Source: an uncultured Chloracidobacterium sp.
Lineage (GTDB): Bacteria; Acidobacteriota; Blastocatellia; Pyrinomonadales; Pyrinomonadaceae
Assembly (NCBI GenBank): GCA_937941715.1
Contig: CALDGX010000228.1
Coordinates: 1-64,000, forward strand
Length of the DNA: 64,000 bases
Reading direction: 5' to 3'
The position numbers and the translations under genes are program-made. How positions within the stretch are numbered: position 1 is the first letter of the stretch; the number at the start of each line of letters is the position of its first letter. Shown here one piece after another: positions 52,701 through 60,889 of this stretch. Under the pieces are notes generated by a model. The model was not told where the DNA came from. It was given only the letters and a program-made list of their open reading frames with translations, and did no database searches.

Positions 52701-55700
52701 CCGTGTGCCTGACCTGCAGGTTGCGGCTGTTTCGCCTCCTGCCGAGGTCGAAAGCGATACGGAGTTTGCCGTGAGCTGGACGACCCAGAACGCGGGCAAC
52801 AAGACCGCTTCCGCAATTACCGAGGCCGTTTATTTCTCGACCGATAGCGTCGTAAGCGGCAACGATACATTTCTCGGTTACTTTACCTTGAACCAAACAC
52901 TCGAGCCAGGGCAATCCGTTAACAGGACGCAGAATGTCACAATTCCTACAAATGCCATTACAGCTACAGGGAACTATTTCGTCTACGTCGTCACCGATGC
53001 TTTCACGCAGGTCGACGAAGGAGCGAACGAGGGCAACAATACGACCTTCAGCGCGCTGCGCGTTCGCCGCCTGTTGCGGCCTGATCTTCAGGTCACGAAT
53101 ATTACCGCCCCGGCGACGGTTTTCTTCGATCAGCAGATCCAGGTTCAGTGGACGGTAAGTAACACGGGAGCCGGGCCGACTAATGCCGCGAATTGGCAGG
53201 ACGATCTTTACATCGGCCCCAACCAGAACCTGAGCGGAGCGGTGAGGCTTTCGACGCTCTCGAACATAAGTTTCTTAAACTCAGGCGAAAGTTATATCGC
53301 GACCGCTACAGTGCGGATACCGCGTGGATCAAGCGGTTCATACTACCTCATCGTCAAGACAGACAAGGACGGCCTCGTAAATGAGGAGAATGAAAATAAC
53401 AACCTAACGACCCGGCCGTTAACGGTAAACATCCCGCCATTGCCCGACGTCAGGGTGAGTAATGTCCAAGCCCCTGAAAATGCGGCCGGCGGTCAACCGA
53501 TCAGCGTTTCGTGGATCGTTACTAATCACGGTGACGGAGCGACGCCGACGAATGAATCGTCCTGGAGCGACGCGATCTATATTTCGAGGGATGCAGTGTT
53601 CAGCGGCGACGATCGGTTCGTCGGTGCTCGCGAACGCAGCGGCGTACTGCAGCCCAATGGCAGTTATTCGGTCTCAGGCTACACGGTCAATCTTCCGGGC
53701 GATGCATTCGGCGATTATTACGTGTTCGTTGTTGCTGACGCTTACGATCAGCTATACGAATTCACCGCAAACGGGAACAATTCGAACTATGACGCCACTG
53801 CACCGGGTTCACCGATGCACGTACTCGGCACACCGCCCGACCTGACAGTGCTTGATCCGATATCTGCACCGGCCAGCGAACTCGCCGGCCGGCAGATCAA
53901 TGTCCAGTTCACAGTCCGGAATCAGGGAGCATTCGACGCCAACGGTGCCTGGTACGACACGGTCTTTCTATCGCCCGATCCTAATTTTGATCCGATGACC
54001 GACACCCCGATCGGTTCGCTGGTCCACAGCGGCCTGACTGCGGGTGGCCAGTATGGGGTCAATATGTCGGTCACGCTTCCAAATTGCCTCGACGGTACTT
54101 ACTATCTATTTGCCGTTACCGATACCTACGGCCAGATCTTTGAGTATGACGCGGGCGGCAACGCCGAGTCGAACAACATCAGCCAGCCGAAGCAGATACA
54201 GATATCAAGTTTTGCCCCCGATCTTCGGGTCACAAACATTACGGTGCCGCCGGTGGTGGTGAACGGGGCGATGCCCATATCGTGGACGGTCAGGAATTAC
54301 GGCACGGCGGCAACGCTTCAGACGATATGGACCGACCGTATTTATTTAATTTACAACGGATCGGCGACAAATTTGGGCAATTTTGACCGTTCCGGCGGGC
54401 TCGCTGTCGATGGTGAATACACACAAAACCGGATCGTGTACATTCCGCTGTTCCTCGAGGGCGATATGCAGATCGTCGTCCAAGCCGATACGTACAACAA
54501 TGTCCCCGAATGTTCCTATGAGACGAATAATGAGATAAGTGCGGCGACAAACGTACAGCAGGATCTGCCGGACCTGCGAGCGACGGGCGTCGGTGCTCCC
54601 GGTACTGCATCGCTCGGCCAGACGTTCAGCGTTTCCTGGACAGGCGGCAACTATTCGGCCGCGATGACCGGTACAGCGTCGTGGGCGGACACGGTCTATC
54701 TCTCGGCGGACAATGTGCTGACCTTAGGCGACATTCCGATCGGCGGTGCGGTAAAGACCGCACAGCTCGGTTCGGGCCAAACGTACGGGGGTTCTGCTGA
54801 CGTTACGATCCCGGGAGTCACGCCAGGCAACTATTTCTTGTTCGTCAACGCTGACAACGGCAATCACGTTGTCGAGGGCGTGAACGAGACGAATAACGCA
54901 TCGGCACCGATACCGATCACGATCACTGCCCCACAGGTCGATCTGCAGGTCACTAACGTCTCGGCGAATCCGCTTATTTACTCGGGACAGTTCGCCGATG
55001 TGTCCTGGACGGTCGCCAATCTCGGTTCGACCCCGACAGTCACCGGTAATTGGACCGACTATCTGGTATTGTCACGCGACAGTGTCTATGATTCGACCGA
55101 CCGCGTGATCGATTTCGTCAATCGGGAAGCGCCGCTTGCCGGCGGAGCGAGTTACACGGTCAACAGGTCGGTCGCAATACCGTCGGGCCTGACCGGTGAA
55201 TATAAGATCTTTGTAATTACCGATCGGAGCAACGCGGTGGTCGAATCGGTTGAGACCAACAACATCAGTTCGCCGCTGACCGTCGAACTGCAATTGCCGC
55301 CGCCGGCCGAATTGAACATAACGAATATTTCCGTTCCGGCCACGGTCATTTTAGGCGATAACGCTGCCTTCCAATGGACGGTTCAAAACTCTTCCGCAAA
55401 TGGAGTAAACGGCATCTGGCAGGACTCGGTGTACCTATCGAATGACCAGGTATGGGATAGCGGCGATGCCCTTATCGGTCAGGTTCAGCGGAGCGGAGCG
55501 CTTGGGGCTTATGCGACCTACACCGGAACCCTCGACGGGCCGATGCCGCCGGTCGAGACCGGCACGTATTATGTGATCGTTCGAACAGACGCTCGAAACA
55601 ACATTCGCGAATCGGATGAGGGGAACAATGTCACATCGTCGATCTCGTCAACAGCTGTCAATATAGCCAATCTGACGCTCGGTGCTGCTCTAAACACATC

Positions 55701-58700
55701 GCTTGTAACCGCTCAGGAACGCTACTACAGTATCCTGAACTCACCCGCCGACGAGACGATGCTCATAACTCTCGACGGCGAGGACGGTTCGCGAAATGAG
55801 CTTTATTCTCGATCCGGGGCGATGGTCTCGCGTGCCAATTTCGAATTTCAGGATGAAAAAGGCGGTCGTGCGGATCAGGAGAACGTGATCCGAAATACAA
55901 ACGCCGGGACTTACTATACGATGATCCGCGGCGATTATGTGCCGGGATCATTTGCTCCGGAGTTGAAACGCGCCGACGACAACAAGAGAAAAGCTCTGTT
56001 GAGCCCGCAAAATGTGACGATCAAGGCCGAGATATTGCCGTTCACGATACGCAATATCTCGCCCGCTGTGGCCGGAAATTCGGGCATGACGACGGTCGTC
56101 GTCGAGGGGGCCAAATTCAAGCCGGGTGCGACAATCAGGCTGGTTGGGCAGAACAATACCGAACTTGCCCCGGTGGACGGCGACAATTCTTCGACACGCT
56201 TTGCCGCGATGTTCGATCTAAAGGGCAAATCGGCCGGCGATTATGACGTTGTCGTCCGAAATCCCGATAACCAGACGGCGACGTTGGCGAATGGATTTAA
56301 GATCGTAAGCGGCGGCGGATACTCGCTCCGCAGCGGGCTCGTCGGCGAGTCTGAGGTTCGGCCGGGCACTACCCGCTATATTTTCTCAGCGAGCAATGAC
56401 GGCCTGAACGACGCGCTGAATGTCCCGATCCTGATCTCATTCCCCGCGGATTATAATTTCCGCATCGATCCGCGAAATCTGGGCCAGTTCCCGCAGTCCG
56501 AGTTGCCGCCCGGAACGCCGGCGAATGGAGTCCCGCTTTTCCTGGACGTCAACGGAATCCGGACCCTGATGTTATACGCTCCGATCCTCAGGTCGGGAGC
56601 GACCATCGAGGTTGGCGTCGATCTGGACATTCCCCTTGGATTCGGCGGCTTTAAGGTGGCCGTTCAGGTAATGCCGCCGCTGGCGGAGTTCGTCGCCGGA
56701 ACGGTGCCGAATCAACCGGCTCGGCCGACAGCACCTTACGGGCCCGTGTCATTAGCACCGGGAAGTGATCCGCAGCAGGACTGCTGGACGGAAGTTGCAC
56801 GACAGGCGATCTTCTTTATTCTGGGTGAACTGCTTCCGGGTGATTGTCTCGGTGCGGGTTGGAACGTGCTGCTAAGCTCGGCCGATGCCGTCACAAGCCT
56901 GATGCTAAAGGGCGGCGGTGCAAGCGGCTTTGATCAGGTGAACGCACTTGCCGGAAAGGTCATGAACTCGCTCGGAAAGCTCGCGACCGAATGCGGCGGT
57001 CAAGCGATCCCATGGTTCAAGGCGGCGTCCACGGCTGTCGCCATCTTTCAGCTGGTGATGCAGATCGTTGATTGTCTCCAGAATCTGCATACCGAGTTGA
57101 GGGTCACCGGACGGCGTTCGATAGATCCGAATGAGAAGATCGGCCCGACCGGTTTTGGCCCCGAGCGTTGGGTGGCCAAGGACAAGCCAATGCTATATCG
57201 AATAAATTTCGAGAATCTCCCAACGGCGACGGCGCCTGCGCAGCGAGTTCAGATCATAGACCAATTGCCTCCGACGCTGGATCCGCGGACCGTGCGGTTA
57301 TTGGAGATCGGTTTCAAACAGTATCGGGTTGAAGTGCCGGCAAACAGGGCCTTTTATCAGAACCGACTGCAGCTCGGCGATGATCTGAATAATCTCAAAG
57401 CCGATATTTCCGCCGGTCTGGACATCACAACCGGCCGGGTCACTTGGACAATGACGGCCATCGATCCGCAGACCAATGAGCGCCCGTTGAGCCCGCTTCT
57501 TGGCATTCTCCCACCAAATAATGCTGATCGAGACGGTGAGGGTTACGTTATCTTTTCGGCTGCTCCGGCCCCCGGAGTGACGAACCGTACCGATATTGCC
57601 AACACCGCCAAGATCTACTTTGACGAAAACGAGCCGATCGTCACGAACGCGACGACCAATCTCGTCGATGCCGATGTTCCCACGAGCCAGGTCGCGGCGT
57701 TGCCTGCAACGGCATCAGATCCGGCGATCCAGATCAATTGGGCGGGCGGGGACGATGCCAACGGCTCGGGCCTAAAGGGTTTTGACGTGCTTGCGTCCGA
57801 GAACGGGGGAACATTTGTGCCATTCATCGCCGGATCGGATCAAACTAACGGCGTGTTTGACGGAAAGTGGGGAAGGACATACCGATTCTACTCGGTGGCG
57901 TCAGACAACGCGGGAAATATCGAGGCTCCGCCTGGAGTCCCGGATGCGACCATCCGTGTTCTTGGCAGTTCAGTCGAAAGTGATGTAGCGGCGTATCCCT
58001 CCGGCGACAATGACGGTATCGTTAATGACCAGGATGTCGCTCAGGTGCGGCGATTTGCCGCCAAGATGGATCAAAGTTATCAGTTCAATGATTTTCAGGC
58101 GGCAGACTCGGCTCCGAAAGTTGACGGCGGCAATGGCAGCCTGACAGTGGGTGACGTCATTCAAGCAAAACGTTACGCGATGGGCATCGATTTGCTTCGA
58201 GATTACACCGGACCGCTTTCAGCCGGGACACTATCAGGCAAAGCCATCCGCGGAAGATCCGACGGATTACTTCCACGCGGAATATATCCGTTCACGCTCG
58301 GCCGGGTCGGAAACAAATTGACGGTAGCTATCGCTCTCGATGCCCAGGGCGACGAGACGGGGATCGGCTTTACGCTGAACTACAATACCGGCGATCTCGT
58401 CAATCCTCAGAATATCACCTTAGGCAACGATGCCGCCGGGGCGGTGCTTACCACGAATACCAGTCAGCCCGGAAAGGTTGGCGTGGTGATCGATAAACTT
58501 CCGACGCAGCCGTTCGCTGCCGGCGGCAGATTAATCGCTAAGATCGAGTTTGACGTAGTCTCGGCAAACGGAACGTCACTTCTTTCATTTGGCGGCGATC
58601 CCGTCGCGAACGAAGTCGTAAATGGCGATGCATTGGCCCTGACGTCGACCTACAACGATACTGTTATCACCATCCTTGGTCCGACATCTGCGTCGGTGAG

Positions 58701-58950
58701 CGTGTCGGGCAGGGCTGTCACAGCCGGCGGTCGGCCGATCGCAAATGCGGTAATATTCCTGTCCGACGATTCGGGCGTCAAACGGCGGGCGATCACCAAC
58801 GGGTTCGGCAGATACCAATTCGACGGCGTTGAAGCCGGGCGATCGTATGTTATCGCGGCCAAGCATAAAACTTTCCAATTTGCCAGGCCGAGTTTTGTCC
58901 TGCAGGTGGATGACGCCGTTGAGAACGCTGATTTTGCGGCGTTGGAGTGA
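49771..58950 (+). CDS. Giant secreted multidomain protein (PD40, LamG, ten CARDB, dockerin- and cohesin-like)
   Basis: The 3059-residue protein begins with a signal-anchor or signal peptide (about residues 10-37). Domains follow in this order: a TolB/PD40-type propeller (about 55-385, FSPDGNKVLF repeats); a PT linker (about 388-402); a LamG-like lectin domain (about 403-607); a beta domain (615-720); ten CARDB repeats (about 721-1970); a PPC-like and an IPT/TIG-like domain (about 1975-2190); DUF11-like and fibronectin-like regions (to about 2735); a dockerin-like segment (about 2737-2810: NDGIVNDQDVAQVRRF and GSLTVGDVIQAKRYAM); a cohesin-like domain (about 2833-2965); and a C-terminal carboxypeptidase-regulatory-like module (2970-3059). 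GGGAG precedes the ATG. It is probably a surface adhesin or matrix protein. Confidence 0.9.
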   Translation: MKQTQRKRVFNNYILLIAVALFCAAGFAVPRFILPEAVSAENDELVLRGPKQSQPTTTTSQTSGHSYGQGTSLPGILAFTRGSYYQPNVDSISDIGGNNDARVLSYLGDDMPVFSPDGNKVLFRSRRDGDLFSNTFYLYSMNSDGSDQVRLAEMPDFYTSFSYSADSTKVIYIKNGNIWRVNADGTSNTEVLDLSEEIRLPKYSPDGTKIVFLYESKLWTMDPDGTNAADLGMNEYTEQFDLSPDGSKIAFGSNSEIFTINFDGTNETKIIDDDSEGYYLANPKYSPDGTKLLMTCQGINQDQWSNICTSDANGNSFSPLIGTSSERTFPAWAPNSAAIAFVTQDTNTNVYSIEVAVLGQMPVVIRNAENNDNIFDLAWQPDCTLVGVPTPMPTPTATPTPLSGLISEWNANASNADDSIGTNHGQFLDGAALTALGKVGYGFYFGGDGGYINIPDDDTLDVQTGDYTVSAWFSPTAAAEHYVVGKGACGENSSNFYIGVDENFVPFMDISHSSGGSRVGSWGGPLSTNTWHHLLLRKQGTNLRLYVNGSLAADHQETQPMMIGTQPFTIGKGDGCTPPQLTTNGGVDEVRLYGRALTETEIGDIFGGSALASRATGSNCQPHADPSFGMWVEFPHPIAAGRNGNISIRLDEPAPPGGTLINLTYPNSSVVNGPSTITVPEYNNGFLLPVSTALGSVFNSGDVIATLGSETSRVTVTVAPAAPEITVSDLSAPSPVSILQNFTASWRITNNGQAPTNNYRQDTLYISTDDVLFNSPNDVVVGRKYENGASIAPGAFRDVTFNEVNIPASAIPADGTYYLFVYAGDGGTVNERNGNWNDNSIGIPITVNRNLPDLIAQNISAPTEVEPRTNFTITWDAKNQGSAATLTPFRQDIYYSFDQTVGNGDDLLLTQRFDPIMGIGEVRSYSQQYFFNTLPVRPSSDGMFYVKVDAANQVYEDAPGGPAETNNVTSFASRFEYRVPDLQVAAVSPPAEVESDTEFAVSWTTQNAGNKTASAITEAVYFSTDSVVSGNDTFLGYFTLNQTLEPGQSVNRTQNVTIPTNAITATGNYFVYVVTDAFTQVDEGANEGNNTTFSALRVRRLLRPDLQVTNITAPATVFFDQQIQVQWTVSNTGAGPTNAANWQDDLYIGPNQNLSGAVRLSTLSNISFLNSGESYIATATVRIPRGSSGSYYLIVKTDKDGLVNEENENNNLTTRPLTVNIPPLPDVRVSNVQAPENAAGGQPISVSWIVTNHGDGATPTNESSWSDAIYISRDAVFSGDDRFVGARERSGVLQPNGSYSVSGYTVNLPGDAFGDYYVFVVADAYDQLYEFTANGNNSNYDATAPGSPMHVLGTPPDLTVLDPISAPASELAGRQINVQFTVRNQGAFDANGAWYDTVFLSPDPNFDPMTDTPIGSLVHSGLTAGGQYGVNMSVTLPNCLDGTYYLFAVTDTYGQIFEYDAGGNAESNNISQPKQIQISSFAPDLRVTNITVPPVVVNGAMPISWTVRNYGTAATLQTIWTDRIYLIYNGSATNLGNFDRSGGLAVDGEYTQNRIVYIPLFLEGDMQIVVQADTYNNVPECSYETNNEISAATNVQQDLPDLRATGVGAPGTASLGQTFSVSWTGGNYSAAMTGTASWADTVYLSADNVLTLGDIPIGGAVKTAQLGSGQTYGGSADVTIPGVTPGNYFLFVNADNGNHVVEGVNETNNASAPIPITITAPQVDLQVTNVSANPLIYSGQFADVSWTVANLGSTPTVTGNWTDYLVLSRDSVYDSTDRVIDFVNREAPLAGGASYTVNRSVAIPSGLTGEYKIFVITDRSNAVVESVETNNISSPLTVELQLPPPAELNITNISVPATVILGDNAAFQWTVQNSSANGVNGIWQDSVYLSNDQVWDSGDALIGQVQRSGALGAYATYTGTLDGPMPPVETGTYYVIVRTDARNNIRESDEGNNVTSSISSTAVNIANLTLGAALNTSLVTAQERYYSILNSPADETMLITLDGEDGSRNELYSRSGAMVSRANFEFQDEKGGRADQENVIRNTNAGTYYTMIRGDYVPGSFAPELKRADDNKRKALLSPQNVTIKAEILPFTIRNISPAVAGNSGMTTVVVEGAKFKPGATIRLVGQNNTELAPVDGDNSSTRFAAMFDLKGKSAGDYDVVVRNPDNQTATLANGFKIVSGGGYSLRSGLVGESEVRPGTTRYIFSASNDGLNDALNVPILISFPADYNFRIDPRNLGQFPQSELPPGTPANGVPLFLDVNGIRTLMLYAPILRSGATIEVGVDLDIPLGFGGFKVAVQVMPPLAEFVAGTVPNQPARPTAPYGPVSLAPGSDPQQDCWTEVARQAIFFILGELLPGDCLGAGWNVLLSSADAVTSLMLKGGGASGFDQVNALAGKVMNSLGKLATECGGQAIPWFKAASTAVAIFQLVMQIVDCLQNLHTELRVTGRRSIDPNEKIGPTGFGPERWVAKDKPMLYRINFENLPTATAPAQRVQIIDQLPPTLDPRTVRLLEIGFKQYRVEVPANRAFYQNRLQLGDDLNNLKADISAGLDITTGRVTWTMTAIDPQTNERPLSPLLGILPPNNADRDGEGYVIFSAAPAPGVTNRTDIANTAKIYFDENEPIVTNATTNLVDADVPTSQVAALPATASDPAIQINWAGGDDANGSGLKGFDVLASENGGTFVPFIAGSDQTNGVFDGKWGRTYRFYSVASDNAGNIEAPPGVPDATIRVLGSSVESDVAAYPSGDNDGIVNDQDVAQVRRFAAKMDQSYQFNDFQAADSAPKVDGGNGSLTVGDVIQAKRYAMGIDLLRDYTGPLSAGTLSGKAIRGRSDGLLPRGIYPFTLGRVGNKLTVAIALDAQGDETGIGFTLNYNTGDLVNPQNITLGNDAAGAVLTTNTSQPGKVGVVIDKLPTQPFAAGGRLIAKIEFDVVSANGTSLLSFGGDPVANEVVNGDALALTSTYNDTVITILGPTSASVSVSGRAVTAGGRPIANAVIFLSDDSGVKRRAITNGFGRYQFDGVEAGRSYVIAAKHKTFQFARPSFVLQVDDAVENADFAALE
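51930..55680 (+). repeat. Ten CARDB repeats within the giant protein
   Basis: Ten copies of about 125 residues each begin with a signature like LPDLxVxNxxAPxxV, continue with SWTVxNxGxAxT and D/NxxYLSxDxxL, and end in GxYYxFVxxDxxxxVxExxExNN. CARDB domains are Ig-like adhesion modules. Copies differ enough that they do not look freshly duplicated. Confidence 0.85.
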
Positions 58951-58959
58951 TGACGAAGT

Positions 58960-59517
58960 TCAGCGTGTGAGCTCGCGTTGAAACCAGGCTTTGGCAAAGG
59001 TCCATTCTCGGCGGACAGTGGTCTCTGAGATGTCCATAATATAGGCGGTCTCTTCGATCGAGAGTCCGCCGAAGAATCTGAGTTCGACTATTTTCGCTTG
59101 TCGAGGGTCAATAGCCTCCAATGCTACAAGAGCCTCCTCGAGCTTGAGGATGTCAAAGTCTTTCTTGTCCGGTAGGCTGACGGCGTCGTCAAGAACGATC
59201 CGCTGGCCGCCCGAACGTTTCAGAGCATTGCGCTTTCGGGCGTGATCGATGAGGATCTTGCGCATCACCTCAGCGGCAACCGCAAAAAAGTGTGCTCTAT
59301 TTTGCCAGGATACATTTTCCCATTTCACCAGCCGAAGATAGGCCTCGTGCACAAGCGCGGTCGCTTGCAGCGTGTGGTCTGAATTCTCTTTACTGAAATA
59401 AGCGTGGGCGAGGCGGCGAAGGTCGTCGTAAACGAGCGGCAATAACTCGTCGGGAGCCGTGCTGCTGCCGGCGCTCATTTGACCAAGCAGGACTGTGACC
59501 TCGTCGGGATTTGTCAT
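58960..59517 (-). CDS. ECF-family RNA polymerase sigma factor (TIGR02999 type)
   Basis: The 185-residue protein has the TIGR02999-type layout. MTNPDEVTVLLGQMSAG at the N-terminus leads to region 2 (LLPLVYDDLRRLAHAYFSKE; LQATALVHEAYLRLV; WQNRAHFFAVAAEVMRKIL). Region 4 has the helix-turn-helix in VELRFFGGLSIEETAYIMDI and ETTVRREWTFAKAW. Members are common in Acidobacteriota and Planctomycetes and lack a classical anti-sigma factor; many pair with Ser/Thr kinases. The start at 59517 is set by homology. The 3' end is 9 bases from the end of the convergent giant gene. Confidence 0.95.
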   Translation of the reverse strand: MTNPDEVTVLLGQMSAGSSTAPDELLPLVYDDLRRLAHAYFSKENSDHTLQATALVHEAYLRLVKWENVSWQNRAHFFAVAAEVMRKILIDHARKRNALKRSGGQRIVLDDAVSLPDKKDFDILKLEEALVALEAIDPRQAKIVELRFFGGLSIEETAYIMDISETTVRREWTFAKAWFQRELTR

Positions 59518-59599
59518 CTCACACACGCGGACACCGAGCCGCAACTGAATCGTAACATAGTGCGTTCGGCTGTTTGAAGAGATAAATTCTGACAGTGGC

Positions 59600-60817
59600 C
59601 TAATTGGCCTTGATCGGTTCTGCAGGCTGGACCGACGCCGCCCCGACGATATAGCTGTCTCGGGCCCGGACGACCAGATTCGGGCGATCGACCCGGACTT
59701 TGATATCTTTGCGCTGTCCGGGCTTGCCCTCGTCGGTCGGAACATAACCGATGTTGTACTGCCGGCGAAGTTCTTCGGCAATGCCCTCAAATGCCGCGGT
59801 CAGACCTCCCGGTGTACTCTCCGGCCGGAATACACGTCCGCCGGTGTACGCGGCAAGTTCGTTGAGATACTGGCGGCCACGCTGATAGTCCGCGGCGCTG
59901 CTGCCGCGTGGATTGAAAATGCCGCCGCCGTTGCCGAGGACCCCGCCGTTGATATTGGGCAAAGGGGAGCCGGAACCGCCGCTGCCGCCTGAGTAGGTAT
60001 TGTAATAGATGGGAAAGATCATTGCGTCCGATTCTTCGGCAATATCGATCGTGCTGTCGTATCCTGCCCGCATCGATGTGGTGTCGACGCCGTCGGTGAA
60101 CAGGACTATCGCCTTACGGCCGGTGATCTTGCTGAGTTTTCGCCGCAACGAAAAGTCTACCGCGTCGTATAGCGAGGTTCCATCACCCCAATCAGCCCGG
60201 CGAATAGCCTTATAGATCTTTTGACGGTCGCTGGTCGCATCGGTCAATACATTGATGTTACCGGCAAATTCGATGACCATCACGCTGTCCTGCGGCTTCA
60301 GTTGATCGACAAATGCGGTTGCAGCCGCCTGTATCTCCTCGATCTTGTACGAGGTCGAAGGGCTGGTGTCGATCAGCAGGACCACCGTGAACGGTTTGTC
60401 GGTCGTCCCGAAATATGCGATCTCCTGCTCCTTACCATTTTCGAAGATCCTGAAATCTTCCTGTTCGAGTCCCGGAATGTAGAGGCCGTTGCGGTCGAAT
60501 ACCGACACGGGGATCGTGATCAGGTTGGTCTCCACCTTCAGGACCTCGTCATCGCCGACCTCGACCGGCGAGTCTTTAGTGCCGGCCTTGGGATTGGCGA
60601 CACTGCTCTGTCCTAATTTGGGAAAACCGACTGGCGGTCTGTTTCTGCGAGGAGCGAGCGGCTTGGACTCGGAATATCGGGGGGCCGCGTCCGACGAATC
60701 CTTACTGACCGCCTGCGGTGTCGATGCAGGCACCGCGGTCACGCGGCGTCCCGACTGTCCAAACCCCAAAGTCGCAGCAATGACCACGATCGAAAATAAC
60801 AGCAATGACCTGACCAT
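59600..60817 (-). CDS. Secreted VWA-domain protein, acidobacterial VWFA-related type
   Basis: The 405-residue protein has a signal peptide (MVRSLLLFSIVVIAATLGFG) and a VWA domain with the MIDAS motif in LLIDTSPSTS plus VLFTDGVDTTS. The sequence before it (VETNLITIPVSVFDRNG and EQEDFRIFENGKEQEI) is the hallmark of the acidobacterial VWFA-related family (TIGR03436). GAGGAAAA precedes the ATG. The family is abundant in the phylum, but its role is unknown; metal-dependent protein binding in the periplasm or at the surface is likely. It lies between the pxp operon and the sigma factor gene on the same strand. Confidence 0.93.
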   Translation of the reverse strand: MVRSLLLFSIVVIAATLGFGQSGRRVTAVPASTPQAVSKDSSDAAPRYSESKPLAPRRNRPPVGFPKLGQSSVANPKAGTKDSPVEVGDDEVLKVETNLITIPVSVFDRNGLYIPGLEQEDFRIFENGKEQEIAYFGTTDKPFTVVLLIDTSPSTSYKIEEIQAAATAFVDQLKPQDSVMVIEFAGNINVLTDATSDRQKIYKAIRRADWGDGTSLYDAVDFSLRRKLSKITGRKAIVLFTDGVDTTSMRAGYDSTIDIAEESDAMIFPIYYNTYSGGSGGSGSPLPNINGGVLGNGGGIFNPRGSSAADYQRGRQYLNELAAYTGGRVFRPESTPGGLTAAFEGIAEELRRQYNIGYVPTDEGKPGQRKDIKVRVDRPNLVVRARDSYIVGAASVQPAEPIKAN

Positions 60818-60889
60818 TATATTTTCCTCAGTCCTTATAGACGCGTTAAATTAGCGGTTGGATGCGTGTTTTGCGAAAAAAGATCGACA

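Noticed and set aside
60009..60215. Small plus-strand frame inside the VWA gene
   Set aside because: Antisense to the VWA MIDAS region with no independent support.
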